Of a stretch of 64,000 nt of DNA, positions 14,020 through 27,050 are shown one piece after another (the first letter of the stretch is position 1; every line of letters begins with the position of its first letter). The position numbers and the translations under genes are program-made. The stretch spans positions 3,642,001 to 3,706,000 of the forward strand of contig NC_132976.1 of the NCBI RefSeq assembly GCF_047496725.1, in the 5' to 3' direction. The DNA is from Anoplolepis gracilipes. Its lineage: Eukaryota > Arthropoda > Insecta > Hymenoptera > Formicidae. The notes beneath the pieces were generated by a model, which worked only from the letters and a program-made list of their open reading frames with translations, did not search any database and was not told where the DNA came from.

Positions 14020-14254
14020 ACACTTAGATTGTATCTTTATCCCTATCATGAAGGATGAACCACTTGAGAAATACATGTACATAATATATCGATTGATTAT
14101 ATTTAACTAATTATAAACTTTGGCACGAGAAATGAGATCAAAACAGTAAGAAAAGTCTATCATCGTGGACAATCAGCTCGGATTATGATATTACTCATCA
14201 TAACTGTTTAAGATTCTTAATAGAGATATCATATCTCAAGACAATTTTCTAGAA

Positions 14255-17200
14255 TTACAATGATGACAGTTCTGTTCGCATTCTGTTATATCTCTCTATC
14301 TCTTCGTCGCTAACGGACGGTACCAGGTCGCGAATAGCGTCCGAAAAATGTTGCAGTTCCACGACAATACTATCCTTAATCGTATCTTCTTCAGAAAAAC
14401 CCTTTTTGCTTTCCTGATACTTTGCGACAACTTCGCGTACAGCGTTCAGCCAGGCGTTGGAAGAAACGGAATATAAGTCGGCACCGGTGACGTTGTCGGG
14501 CAATTGGTCTACGACCCGTTTCAGGTCTCGTCCGTTATTCCATAATTTGAATTTCCGCGTCTGTGCCTGTAAAACACCGAGCTTGGACGCGTGGTCGGAA
14601 TGAATGCCGACATAGAGCATCTTATCAAATCTTCCGGGTCGAAGAAGCGCGGGATCTATGAGATCGGGCCTGTTCGTGGCCCCTATGATGAATATGCCGC
14701 CGGATTCGTCGAGGCCATCCATCTCGGCGAGTAATTGAGAGACCACGCGGTCCATTACACCGCCGCTGTCGCCGCTTCTGCCACGATTGGGTGCCAATGA
14801 ATCTAGCTCGTCGAAGAAGACGATACAGGGGGCCGCGGAACGCGCACGCTCGAAAACTGCGAGACAATAATAAGAGTAGCTTTGCGTTATCTTGCTCTTA
14901 GAGAGTAAATAATTCTTTGTTTATTACAAAATGGCTTTCTTCTTCTAGATGACGTACTTTGTCTTACGTTCTTCTCGCTCTGGCCGACATACATGTTCAA
15001 CACCTCCGGACCTTTGATGGATAAAAAATGTAATTGGTATTCCGTCGCTACAGCTTTGGCGAGAAGAGTCTTCCCAGTGCCGGGTGGACCGTATAACAGT
15101 AATCCGGATTGTCCAAATCCGTAGGCGTTCAACAATGGCAATTGAATTCTACGAATAATTTCGTGCTTCAATTCCGCCAAACCGCCTATATCATCCCAGC
15201 GAACTTCCGGCACACGTGGGGCACCTTTAATATCAGAATACATGGACTGCATATATTCTGAAAATACATTTAAGGTTGTAGTAAAAGAAAAACGTGAGAT
15301 TTTGTCTATCTTAGCAAGATTAATATGCGGTTGCGAATGAATGAATGAATTATTATGCAAAATATATTTAACAAAATTTAACACTCAATTTAGAAGATAA
15401 ATCAAATATATTGTATAATTTGAGAAAATTTACTAAAGAACGTCTTTCACGTCTTGTGACACTTCTTAATATTTGTACTTGAATATTTTTTAATCTTGCT
15501 AATTTAATTACAAAGCAATTATACCATAAGCTCGATCGAAATCTATTTGTGTCAAAGTTTTAGAATCGGACGGTATTTCTGATTTGCATCGAAATTTAGT
15601 CGCATGTAACGTCAATGCCACCAAATCCGCGAATCTGAAGTCTGAGCAAAGACCAGAGACTTTCGATAGATCCGCGGTGGTCGTTAGATTCCTCTCGGAT
15701 AGCAACCAAGACATCAATTCCGCCCGTTTATTCTGATTCAAATGCCTGACGTGAATCGTCTCGATAAATATTCGTTGCAATTCCGCGGGTAGATCAGTCT
15801 CGTCCGAGGCGGCTACGATGATCAGAGGAAATCTTCGATGTTTATCAGCGTATAATGTTGCGATCTCTGCCGAAAAAGCGGATATAATCCTCTCGTCCTT
15901 TTGGCCCTCGGCAGTCTTGCCGAATATCTATGAAATTACAGCAATTAAACTACGATAATAAAAAAGTGCAAACTAATTTGACGATGAACTGTCGTCTCTT
16001 ACACACTTGAATATTATTCAAATACAATATGCATGGCACGCATTGTTGTGCGTTATGTAATGTCATGCGAAGTTTAGCCTCAGTTTGCGCCGCCGTTAGA
16101 GTTTGCACCTCCGCAAAGTCAACGCTGAGGAAGTTCAATCCCATTTCCGCGGACGCGATTCGAACCAATTCGCGTTTGCCGCAGCCTCTCGGTCCTTTTA
16201 CGAGGAACACCGGTCTTATGGACAATTGTACATCTGAAACGATTAAGAGAATTAAAAAATATAGCGTTTTTTATTAATTAAATTTTTGTGCTTCAACTCT
16301 CAAAATAGCATCAAACAAGATGTAATTTTTTGTTCATGGCAAACTGAATTTAATCGCTCTCAGAGTGATGAAATTAAATCTGTTTCACTCGAAAACGCTA
16401 ATACCAGAGCGATTACAGTATTATTTATTCTATCAATCTCCTATAAAAAAGTGTTAATTATTTCTTACTCTTCTTTAGGAACGGTGTGAGGCAGAATATT
16501 AAATGTTCCAAAGGTTCTGTCAAAGCTGATGGAAATGTAGAAACATGTTTCCGCGGGATATAATCGTGAACCCGCGACTCTTGGATGAGTGTTGACTCTC
16601 CACGCACGACATAACAGCCGTTAATATTATCGTTGCATCCATGGTGATTTACTTTCAAGGATTTAACTGTAAAATACATCGTGCAAATCGCCGGTGATCC
16701 TGACGAGTAAAGTCGATCTTGCGCATATTCTCTCGCGTCGATCTTAAATACATCATTTACACGTAAATATCGAGGACGTGAAAAATAATTCTCCAACATG
16801 ACATCCACCATTTTGGTAGCGCAAGCATACGGATTGGCGATTAAGGATATTCTCGCCTCGCTCGCAAATTCAACTACGTCATCTTTCAATGGCACTAAAA
16901 AATAAATTTTTTATTTTTTAATATTAGCAAAATTCGATAATATTCAATAATCGGTTACGACGTAATCTTAAAAATCGTGAGGGAAAATTATACGATTTTA
17001 TATTTTAAATATAATTTTATATATATTTAAAAAATATATATATATATGTATAAAATTAAAAATACGATCTGATAAATACTTACATATAAAACACGATTTG
17101 TCCAACTGTTCAGAGCCAAGAGCGTTTTGCAAATTATGTCGCATTGTTTCGGAGATTAGGATAGTATTTTCATCAGCATCAGATACGGATACGATCATTA

Positions 17201-17540
17201 ATTTATATCTTGTCAATGAAGTCATCGAACATATGTGAAACCAGGAACTTGGCGATTTCTTTGAAAGTCGTGTATTTGCTAACGCACAGGAATCGAAGTC
17301 AATGTATTTACTTTGTATATCTTCTAGATCGTTTAGCATGCATTTAAAAACTACATCTGGCAACGTAATCCAGCGAAGATTTTGTTTAAACATTCTTTGC
17401 AATCTACAATATAGATACTCCAGGAAAGCGTAGCTCAGCACGTAACGCGGATCTTTTCGCATCAAAATGCTGGTTATTCCTCTTATGATCTTTTTGTGAA
17501 GCAGTAGTGTAGACAGCATTCTCCCACGTGTGTTATACAT
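14255..17540 (-). CDS. Pex6: Peroxisomal AAA+ ATPase PEX6 (peroxisome assembly factor 2)
   Basis: PEX6 with PEX1 forms the ATPase that extracts the PEX5 import receptor from the peroxisomal membrane. Six exons in transcript order: 17540-17084, 16894-16469, 16233-16007, 15927-15525, 15257-14958, 14856-14255. They join in phase to 804 aa. An in-frame TAA just before the ATG at 17540 supports this start. The first ATPase domain (D1) has Walker A GPRGCGK at about 308-314, but its Walker B region (CILYLNNIQ) lacks the acidic pair, as expected for PEX6. D2 has Walker A GPPGTGKT at about 561-568 and Walker B FFDELD at about 618-623. The motifs KGPEVLNMYVGQSEKNVR and LAPNRGRSGDSGGVMDRVV distinguish it from PEX1. 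The protein is shorter than human PEX6 (about 980 aa), mainly in the N-domain. It runs tail-to-tail with Cbl. Confidence 0.95.
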
Positions 17541-18298
17541 AATTTATACTGAATCCTTTATATTAGCTTTACACAGTCACTTTTCATATGTTGATAAAAT
17601 ACATCGGACCTGAGATTAAAGAGAAAAGAAATTGAAAATTATAATATTAAAAAATTATTAATAATATTAATACTAAAAAAATTATTAATAGTATAAAACT
17701 ATAAATTATTACAGTATTAATAAAAATTACATAGTATTAATATTTTCAAAAATATTGTTTTCTTTTAATAATTCAATAATCTTTACGTAATGTCGAGGTT
17801 TTGTTTGGGTATCAGATTAAAGCGAAAGAACATGCATTTTATAATATTTTTCATATTCTCGAAAAAATGCGTATAATAAATTCAATTTTTATAGCTTTTT
17901 ACATTTTATATTAATCTTCATTTCGCGCCAGATCCTCTGCAATTTCTTCCCTATACTTTCGCGATTCATGGTTATTGACGCGGAAATTTAAATAGTATTT
18001 CGCTCAAGGAATTTTATTTCAAATATGCAAAAGTAGCATGTTGTACTTCTATAAAGATTTGTTCTATTTTCTCCATTTATTGGATATAAAAATAATTTTA
18101 AATAAAATAATTACTTTAATTTTAAATTTATTCCATTTCAATTCATTTTAAATAATAATAAAACAAATAATTTTAAACAATTAGAACAACCTAAAATAAC
18201 AATTCTTTTTTTAAAAGCACCTACACATATATACGCCATTTAGCTTCGTAATCTTTCGAATCATCGCGTGTTAGAGGTTACTTTTAATCGTAGTCACG

Positions 18299-18340
<42 letters not shown>

Positions 18341-19632
18341 AGGAGAGAGAGAGGGGGAGAGAGAAGAGAGAGAGAGAGTTTTGAAAGTAGAACTCGAGAA
18401 AACTCTGTGGAGTAATTATGGAGTAAATCTTTGGGCTGTTTCGATGTTTTATCAGAAATGCGTGTTTAACGGAATAAATAGTGACAGAGAGATTTTGAAC
18501 GTACGTTGGCGGAATTCAAAAAATACGAAAATGCGCCATCGCTTTCGTTTACCATTCGGTTGAGAGTCACTGAACAATGTACCCAATTTCGGCACCAATC
18601 TTCGGCCGAGGTTACTATAGGAACAGTAGCGGCGCGTGGGAGAGAGAGTCGTCCTCGAGGGAGATCACGCGAACGGGCCCCTTCGGGCGCAACAGCTGTG
18701 TGCCTATCGGTAAATTTCGAGCGGCTGGAAAATAGCCAGGCTCGCCGCTCGCGAGGCGCGACGTCGGTGACGTCACGGTGAACATTAACAATTCGCGGCT
18801 GCTTCGCGCGGCCAACTGCCAACTGACGGTTGATCTCGCGCTCTGGATCTGACACGTAATCGATCCGCAAGGGGCTCGATCGAGATTCCGCCACTTGCCG
18901 GCGGTGACGCGGGGCGACGCGACGCGATATTCCGGGTAACCTACGGACGGGTACACCTACTTATCATTGTGCTTACGTGTATGTGTGTGTGTGGTGTGTG
19001 GTGTGTGCGTGCGTGCGCTACACAGCATGTGTAGTGGAGAGGAGACAGTTAAAACCGTTGGTGGCGGCCGTTAATGCGCGAGGCTAACCCTAACCTAATC
19101 CGCGCGCCCCGATAGCGTCCTTTATTGCAGTTTTTCTCGGCAACGTATATATCAGTTCCGGAATTTAAAGGTCCGGTTCTACGAACGCGCGGGGGGCGTA
19201 CTGTTGTATTATTATGCGAAGCTGCGGTAAGCGAGGGTGTTGACGACGCGCGATGGGAGTCTGAGAGTCTGGTTGGTTCTCGACTCGAGTGTGCGACTCG
19301 GGACTCGGTCTACTTTATACGATACTTGCCTCGCGAAGGGAATTCGAGGAAATTGATGTCGCGACCGGGTAATCCCGGCGATCCCCCGAGAAATACGTGT
19401 CCACGCAATCGCCGCAATAACATTCTCTCGCTCGTATCATGTACATATGCGGTCCTCTAACTTGACAGTCGTAAAGTAAAGGATGTTTACATTTTTATAC
19501 GTGTACAATCGTATGATCAATTGGGATGCCGCTGAATATTCTCTGCTACTGTTTGCGTTAATTGTCGAACTTTTTGTTGTTTTGTCAGTGTATAAGGAAG
19601 TCTCTGAGCGATAAACGACAGAGTCAGTGGTG
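17541..19632. promoter_or_regulatory. Divergent intergenic region with GC-rich promoter-like block
   Basis: Lies between the divergent Pex6 and BubR1 start codons. The part next to Pex6 is AT-rich. A GA microsatellite occupies about 18302-18380. From about 18580 to 19440 the sequence is unusually GC- and CpG-rich for this window and includes a GT/GC run (about 18975-19018) and a telomere-like CTAACCCTAACCTAAT motif (19084-19099). It probably contains the BubR1 transcription start and 5' UTR. ORFs in the GC-rich block overlap on both strands and match no family I recognise. Confidence 0.5.
18302..18380. repeat. (GA)n microsatellite
   Basis: GA run with a few AC, GGGG and AA interruptions, seen directly. 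Confidence 0.95.
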
Positions 19633-22600
19633 ATGGATCCCGCGACGGTGATTGCGCTCTGCAAGGAAAATATCCAGCCGTTAAGGTACGGACGGAATGC
19701 CGTGCAACTCGGGACCGCATTGAGAGCGCAGGAGGACGCGGACGCGCAGCAATTGTTGCTGCAGGAAAAGCAGTAAGTGTCCTGGAAAAGTGTTAAATAT
19801 TTATTTTAAGTACAATTTTTTAACTATGTATATCTGTATACATTTTTATTTAGAATCTACGAGGATGCGGTTAAGAATTACGAAGGGGATGATCCACTGG
19901 AGAATTGGTACGAATATATTCTCTGGGTGGAGCAGAGCTATCCAAAAAATGGGCACGAAGCCCAAATCGGAAGATTGTTGCAGCAATGTCTAGGGACATT
20001 CGAGAAAGAGACCAAGTATCATCAAGATCGTAGATATATACGTTTATGGATTAATTATGTGAGTAATACATATTTTATATGTAAGTATAATTGTACAGAG
20101 AGCTGTGTATATTAACGCTAGCTTCACTCTTAGATAAGTATGCAGAAGAATCCATTAGAATTATATCAGTTGCTGCATAACAATGGTATTGGAACTAGAG
20201 TGGCAGACATGTACAGGGCCTGGGCTTTCGAATTGGAGCAGATCGAGGATGATAAACGAGCTGACGAAGTTTACTTAATGGGACTGTCTGCTCATGCAGA
20301 ACCATATGAGGAATTGAGTCACGCTCATCAGTATGTATTGTTTTGTTTTATTTTATTTATTTTTTTTTTAAATAATTTTATGGATATAATGGATAGTAAA
20401 ACTTTATATGTTTTCCATAGAAATTTTCAATTTGCCGTGGCACGCAAGACGCTCGGTCGAATCGAAGAAAAAAATGATGTTTTGTTGTTCGAACAACGAC
20501 AGGCTTTCAGTTCATTAAGAGCGATAAGGGCCGGTAAAAGAGTCGGTAGCATACGAACGGGTCATCGCGTACGCGATTACTATCCTGGCGTTGTACCTCA
20601 AATTTCAGCCTCTAATGCAAAGCCCAATTCTAAAATACCAATATATCAAGTGAGACCTATCTATCTATAATAGTATAATATAATTTGTTTTAAAAATAAT
20701 TTATGTAATAAAATATGTAAATAGGATGACACACCTGGAGAGATGAAAGGCTCTAGCATACTGGATCATGTGCCTATAGAGGATTCAGTACATAAAGAGA
20801 ATACCATCAAACCTGGACCATGGAATAGTGGACACAAGAGAGGGCCATTAATAGCTCCGACTGTAAAAACGGGTTTTAAGAGTAAGGATGAGAATAAAGT
20901 AGACCAAACTAGAGTAAATTATTAAGTTAAGAAAGTTAATAATTTCATCAAAATTTGCTTCTTTACGTTTCTAGTTCATGAAGATCAAAGTGAGGATGTT
21001 GACATGGAAAAAATTAAATTATTCCCAAATCATATAGCTTTTTGTGATGGTAGTAAATGTCATGATGATATAAGGGTGCCGGTATATGTAGCAGATATAG
21101 TAGATCCAAATATTGTACAGAAACAACATTATCCCAAAGAGTTAGTCTATGCTGATAATGTCGATCGTAGTATGGAGGAAATTAGAGCGCAACTTTATTT
21201 CGAAAGGTATAGTAAAAAAAGAACAAAAAAATCATTTAATGTATGTGTATCTATCTTAAAAAAATATACGCTATTATTATTATCATACATTTTATGTAGT
21301 ATATCGTTAATTAATGCATATGATAATCATATATAATATAACGATTTTTTAATACAGAGGAGCCCAACTTTTGGAGAATAAACATGAAATGTCGATGGCT
21401 TGTTTACGCGAGACGGATGGTGAATCTCAATCTCAGTTGAACAATTACGAGAACATGTATCACTTACAAGAAATAGAGGAGCAGAAGCTTAATCAGCAGA
21501 GAAGAGAGGCTGAGATCAGCAGACAAAGACTTCAGGCCGAGCAACAGGAATTGCAGAGACAACAGTATGAAGTTGAGAATCAGGTTTTAGAAACTCAACG
21601 TCAGGAAGCGGAACGGAGAGAATTGGAAAGGTTAGAAGCTGAGAGACTTGAGGCACAGCGAATAGAAGCGGAATTAGCGCAGCGGAAATTGCAATCGTCG
21701 AACCAGTTTATGCATCATCATACTTCGTCCTTGGCCGCCGATGCCGAAGAGCACTTGCTCGGACAGAGTCTTACCGTAAACACGAAGGAAGCTATTTCGG
21801 TCGTGCAGAGTCTGTGGCAATCCCCAGACACGACCATGCGCTATCGTAGCCATCCCGTGGCACCTAGAATAGTAGATTCAAGAAACAAGATGCCGTTCGA
21901 TATACACATGGATAGCTCTATGACACAACACGCGATGTCTAGTAATAAGCCTCATCATCAGGGATACAACATGCAAGTTTATAACGATCAAGAGAATCAT
22001 CAAAGTTATGCACAGCATCATAGTTATTCGGGTCAAGAACAACATGCTGGATATGCAAATCACAGTCTGCAAAACAGTTATCATTATCAGATGCAGGTAT
22101 AGAAAACATTCATAAAGTAATGCTCTATTTTTCTGCACAAAATATATGTATGTCGGATAATATATAAATTTAAAGTAATATTTAAATTTGAACCTCTAAA
22201 GCAATAAAATCTTATTGATTGCAGCAACATCATGAGCATCAAGCGCAACAGTCCCAACACCATCCTCGACAGCATCATCCGCAACATCATCAGCAGCAAC
22301 AGCACCAAATGATTCCATCGCATCAGCAAATGCACCCTGTGCATCATCAGTCTCTCTCTCATCCGCAGCATTTGCAAGCGCCTCACAGTCAAATGTCACA
22401 TCATCATCCTCAGTCTCCACACATTCATCATCATCAGTCTCCGCACAATCAACATCATCAGTCTTCACACAATCAACATCATCAGTCTTCACACAATCAA
22501 CATCATCAGTCTCCGCACAATCAACATCATCAGTCTCCGCACAATCAACACCATCAGTCTCCGCACAATCATCATCAGTCTCCGCACAATCAACATATTT

Positions 22601-25600
22601 TGCATTCTCAGCAGCCTCAGCATATGCATCAACATATGCAGCATATTCAGCATCCTGTTTATGGAAACATGTTACCTACTGACATCGGATATCAACAATA
22701 TCCGCCATCAATGGAAGCTCCAACTATGCTACAACAGAGTATAGAGCCACAGAAACAATTACATTTCTCGCCGTATAACGATCCCGACATTGAAACGAGC
22801 AAGCCGTACAGAATGCCACCCGAGTTACCATACATCAAGTCGCCTGGGATGAATCGTAAAGATATCAAATATCTTGAGAGTGCGGAAGACAAAGAGAATG
22901 CTATTGTCGTGGATTATAACGGTCCGCTTGAAGAAAATATGGTACCCAAATTAGACGAGAATAATCTTTATATCGACGAAAGTCTAGGTATAACTCCTCT
23001 TTCAACTATTAACGAAACATGTTATACGGAAGCCTTTAACACGCACTTAACAAGTTCTACGCCAATGACCAATCATTTCAAGCCATCCTACAGAATGAAA
23101 GATGATATACAATTTTCAAGTCAGAATACTATCCAACCGTACGTATCAATCTGTTTCAGACATTTTTTTACAGGTGTATATTGAAAAATATTTATAGTTT
23201 GAACTTTACTTATGTTGAATAGAATTGCGGAATCACCTAATGTGGAAGGCGATGATAAATTGAGTGTAATATTGGAGTCCACACGGGAATACGTTTCAAG
23301 CAGTTCAGGTAGCACGAATTATACTACTAAAACTACTGGATTGACTTTTGGATTAACGAGAGAAGATATGGCTCCTATTAAAGAACAATCTGTGGACACA
23401 AGTACATATAATATCTTTATTATATTTAATAATAAGCACACATCTTTTATTATTTATGATTGTATTTAACACATATACATTTTGAAAAATCCGTTTTCTT
23501 TTCTGAATTTGAACAATAGTCATTAAATATCTTATTCTATACGAGTTATTCCTTTTGAAGAAAAATAAAGATTTATTGTTTATAAAGTTGTAGAGGAGGA
23601 ATCAAACGAAGCCTTGCTGTCTACGAATCAGCCTTATGAGCAAAAATTGCGTGCGCAAATTCAAGCTGTACATGCTCAAAGTCCGCGCACAGTACAACGA
23701 AATGTTGATCAGATAACATCTGAGATACAGAACAATTGCGATTTGAGAAAGTCTATAAATTTACAATTTAATAACGAAGAGGAAAAGTCAGAGGTAAAGA
23801 TCGATACCATGGAGTGCGAGGAACACGAACCTATGGAACAAATAGAGGAGGAGGAAGAAGAGGAGGAAGAGGACGAGGAGGAGGTGTCTTTTGAGCTCCC
23901 TTCGAAAGATATAAACCCATTTGACAAGAATTTAATAACAGGCCTATTGAAGAAAATTAAGTTTCCACAACCTCAACATGCAGATGGATATACAAAAATA
24001 GATACCAATTTAAATAAACTCGTGCCTTCTACCATGATTACGCTCGGTATTCATCTTTTATATCATGATTTAAAGATTTTTGTGCGTCATATTGAAATAT
24101 ATTTGCAAACAACTTTCCTTTTCTCATACTTGCCGTCTTTACGATTGTGCAGGCACAGAAGCGTATGATTTGGAAAAGTGCCTTGGGAAAGGAATGTATG
24201 GAACAGTTTTTAAAGCAGTCAATTTACAAACAGGCGAAACCGTTGCTCTTAAAACGCAAAGACCCGCTTGGGTCTGGGAATATTATATCGTACGAGAGAT
24301 AAAAGCGCGTCTTACAAATCCACACATGGTAACAGATATGCATTTCTTTTATTCATCAATGCACTTATATTTTAATTATTTTTTTCTTCTATACATGTTA
24401 ATATATTCTTTCAGTTACGCGGTTTTATGGATGTAACAATGGCATATGTGGCCAACAATGGAAGTGTACTAGTTTCAGAATTTTCCAAGTTTGGAACATT
24501 ATTATCAGTGACGAATCAGATAAAAATCGCCACTGGCAAGCCTCTGATGGAGCCTGTAGCTATTTTCTTCACAATCGAAATGCTTCAAATCGTGGAGTAC
24601 TTACATAATTGCCAAATCATACATGGGGACATAAAGCCAGATAATTTTTTAGTAATGCGACTGTTAGTATTACTTTATTATTATTTTTTTTTTTATTAGA
24701 TATAAACTACACAGTTATTGACTATCTAATACGCGTTCATGATATGTAATTGTAATTTTCAATATTCAATTTAAATTTATGCAAGATATAGGAATTGTTA
24801 AGAATAATACTAAAACAATACTAATAATTATATCTTTTAAAATATCTTAAAAATCTATATCATGAGATAGTATATTTTGTTAAAGAAAAGAATTTCATTA
24901 CTTAATAGTAAAATATATATATATATATATAAGAATAAAGAGAGAGACTGTTTTTCAAATAGAATATAAATACATAAATAATTAATATTGCAAGATTTAT
25001 CTTTTTAGTTATGTACATTTATAAGTTGTTCTTAATGTTTTTATAATCATTATTGATAGACCTACGCAAGATGTAAGGCCAACAATACAGTTGATAGATT
25101 TTGGATGCAGTATAGATATGAAACTATTACCGGAAAATACAACGTTCACGCAAGTCATAAAAACGGAAGACTTCACTTGTATCGAGATGCAAACCGGAAG
25201 ACCGTGGACATATCAGACTGATTTATATTGTCTAGCAGCGACCAGTCATTGTTTGCTATTTGGCAATTATATGAAAGTATCTAACGTAGGCGGTCGTTGG
25301 TTTATTGCTTCGAAATTACCAAGGTATATAAATAATAAATGCATGAACAAGTATAATCATATTGTGTAATTAGTTGAATCACACATTATTCTCAAGAATT
25401 TAAAAAATTGACTTCTTTTTTTTTCCTTATTACAGGTACGCTAAAAAGGCTGCGTGGGAACAATTTTTCACAGAACTATTAAATGTCGAGTCTTGCGAAA
25501 AGATGCCTAATTTGGCAAAATTGAGAAATATGATGGAGGAAACGCTAGCGCAGATGTCGGAGGCGCAAGCGAGATTTCGGACTTTCGTCAACATCCTTAA

Positions 25601-25610
25601 CAAACGATAA
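19633..25610 (+). CDS. BubR1: Spindle-checkpoint kinase of the BubR1/Mad3-Bub1 family
   Basis: A mitotic checkpoint protein: the N-terminus inhibits APC/C-Cdc20 and the C-terminus is a kinase. Exons: 19633-19772, 19854-20058, 20134-20330, 20421-20649, 20725-20881, 20975-21206, 21358-22096, 22225-23138, 23223-23401, 23594-24046, 24153-24328, 24415-24662, 25060-25323, 25436-25610; all phases join, 1435 aa. Residues 10-260 are the Mad3/BUB1 TPR region. KEN boxes lie at 11-13 (CKENIQPL), 281-283 (KENTIKPGPWN, the conserved KEN2 context) and 856-858. FKIHED (308-313) fits the ABBA motif. Exon 7 has a Glu/Gln/Arg-rich coiled coil, exon 8 a His/Gln repeat. LSVILE (951-956) fits the PP2A-B56 LxxIxE motif. 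The kinase has a Gly loop (LGKGMYGTV), Lys 1182, HGDIKPDN (1277-1284) and DFG (1303-1305), so catalytic residues look intact, unlike human BUBR1. Could equally be called MadBub; a separate Bub1 cannot be excluded from one window. Confidence 0.93.
22225..22680 (+). repeat. In-frame His/Gln-rich coding repeat in BubR1 exon 8
   Basis: Codons are mostly CAT/CAC and CAA/CAG. From about 22414 to 22602 there are roughly eight 24-bp units (one shortened to 21 bp) encoding SPHNQHHQ with S/P variation. It lies between the coiled coil and the KARD-like region and keeps the reading frame. Confidence 0.93.
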
Positions 25611-27050
25611 CGCTTGCTCTATCTGATGATATGTACTATTGTGTGCACATATTTAGTAAAGAACCAATGTGTAATAAGAGACATTAATGTTATTATGCTA
25701 TTTATTATAAAAAAGTTAATATTACAGTGATAAATATATGTATCTACACAGTTATAACACATACACACGAAATGCACTTTGCGGCCTGCTTCGTGGAGGC
25801 TTTATCGATATTCGTGTTGCTTGCACATAATCAACGTTATTAAGGACCACTGTTGTAAAGAGAGTTTGACAACCCTTCACAAATGTTTCGGAAATTTACG
25901 AGGTATGTGAAGATTTATATGACAGAAGAATTTTTTGGAAATGTATCTTGTTATCTCTCACAACATTGTATGAGTTTGCTACATAATACTTGTATAATAC
26001 GACTCAATGCAAATTTTACAAAAAAAAAAAGAAAAAAGTCGAGTCTGTAAAAATGAATAGTACAATATAGGTATAATGTGATGTAGTATTTGGCTCATTC
26101 AATTTGCAAGATAGAATGACATGCGAAAGGACGTATGTACGAAGAAAACATATTTGTTTGTGAGTACCTTGTATAGATAATTAAAAAAAAATATATATAT
26201 ATATAATTCTTGTATATTTCAACAAATTTTGAACTTTCAAGCTAAATTGATTCTGTTGCAATGTCGAAGCGAATCCGTTTCGTTTTCATATATTCTTTCC
26301 ACAATGTACGGAAATATATTGGATAAACGATATTATTAACTGTTTATCCTAGACGAATCTTCCTTTCTTCCACCTCATTCACTTTTAATTATATGTAAAA
26401 TTATTAAACCAATAATAATTACAATGGATTATGTATTATCAAAAGTCTAAAGTGATACCAATTTTTTTAATCTGAATATGTGCAGGCTTGTTTTCGAATG
26501 TCCACTAAACAGGCCTTTTATGTATTATAGTTTTTATAAGTTAGATTATATATATATATATATATAAATATATGCGCGCGTAAATAAGACACGATCAATG
26601 GGAATTTCCAATTTGTGTGTTCCAATCATAGATTTTATAAAGATACTCAAGGACTTTAGGTTGTCCAAAAAATATGAATAAATTATGAATAAAAATTATG
26701 TATTTACCATATACCACTATATAGGACATGTTAAATCATATATATATAATCGACAACCTATCGTTCTTGTTTGAATTTATGAGAATATGCCTTATCTCTT
26801 ACTTTAATGCAACACGAAAACAACTTTCAGATAAGATCCCGTACAAAGCTTTAAGATAAAAAAAAAAAAATACAGTTGAGACATTGTAAAATACATTTAT
26901 TAAAATCAATAACATCAAGAACGGATATTCTGATTTATCTTTGATTGCAAAAAAAAATGTATGTTATATTGTAATCTATATCTGTAACCTTATTAAAATC
27001 ATACATTCATATAACTTTGTATATATATATAATATATAATATATAAATAC

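Noticed and set aside
18466..19460. Several ORFs of 90-140 codons in the GC-rich block before BubR1
   Set aside because: High GC lowers stop frequency; frames overlap on both strands and none has recognisable domains or splice context.
22087..22492. Minus-strand ORFs rich in Met/Leu and Asp/Val
   Set aside because: Antisense shadows of the His/Gln repeat in BubR1.
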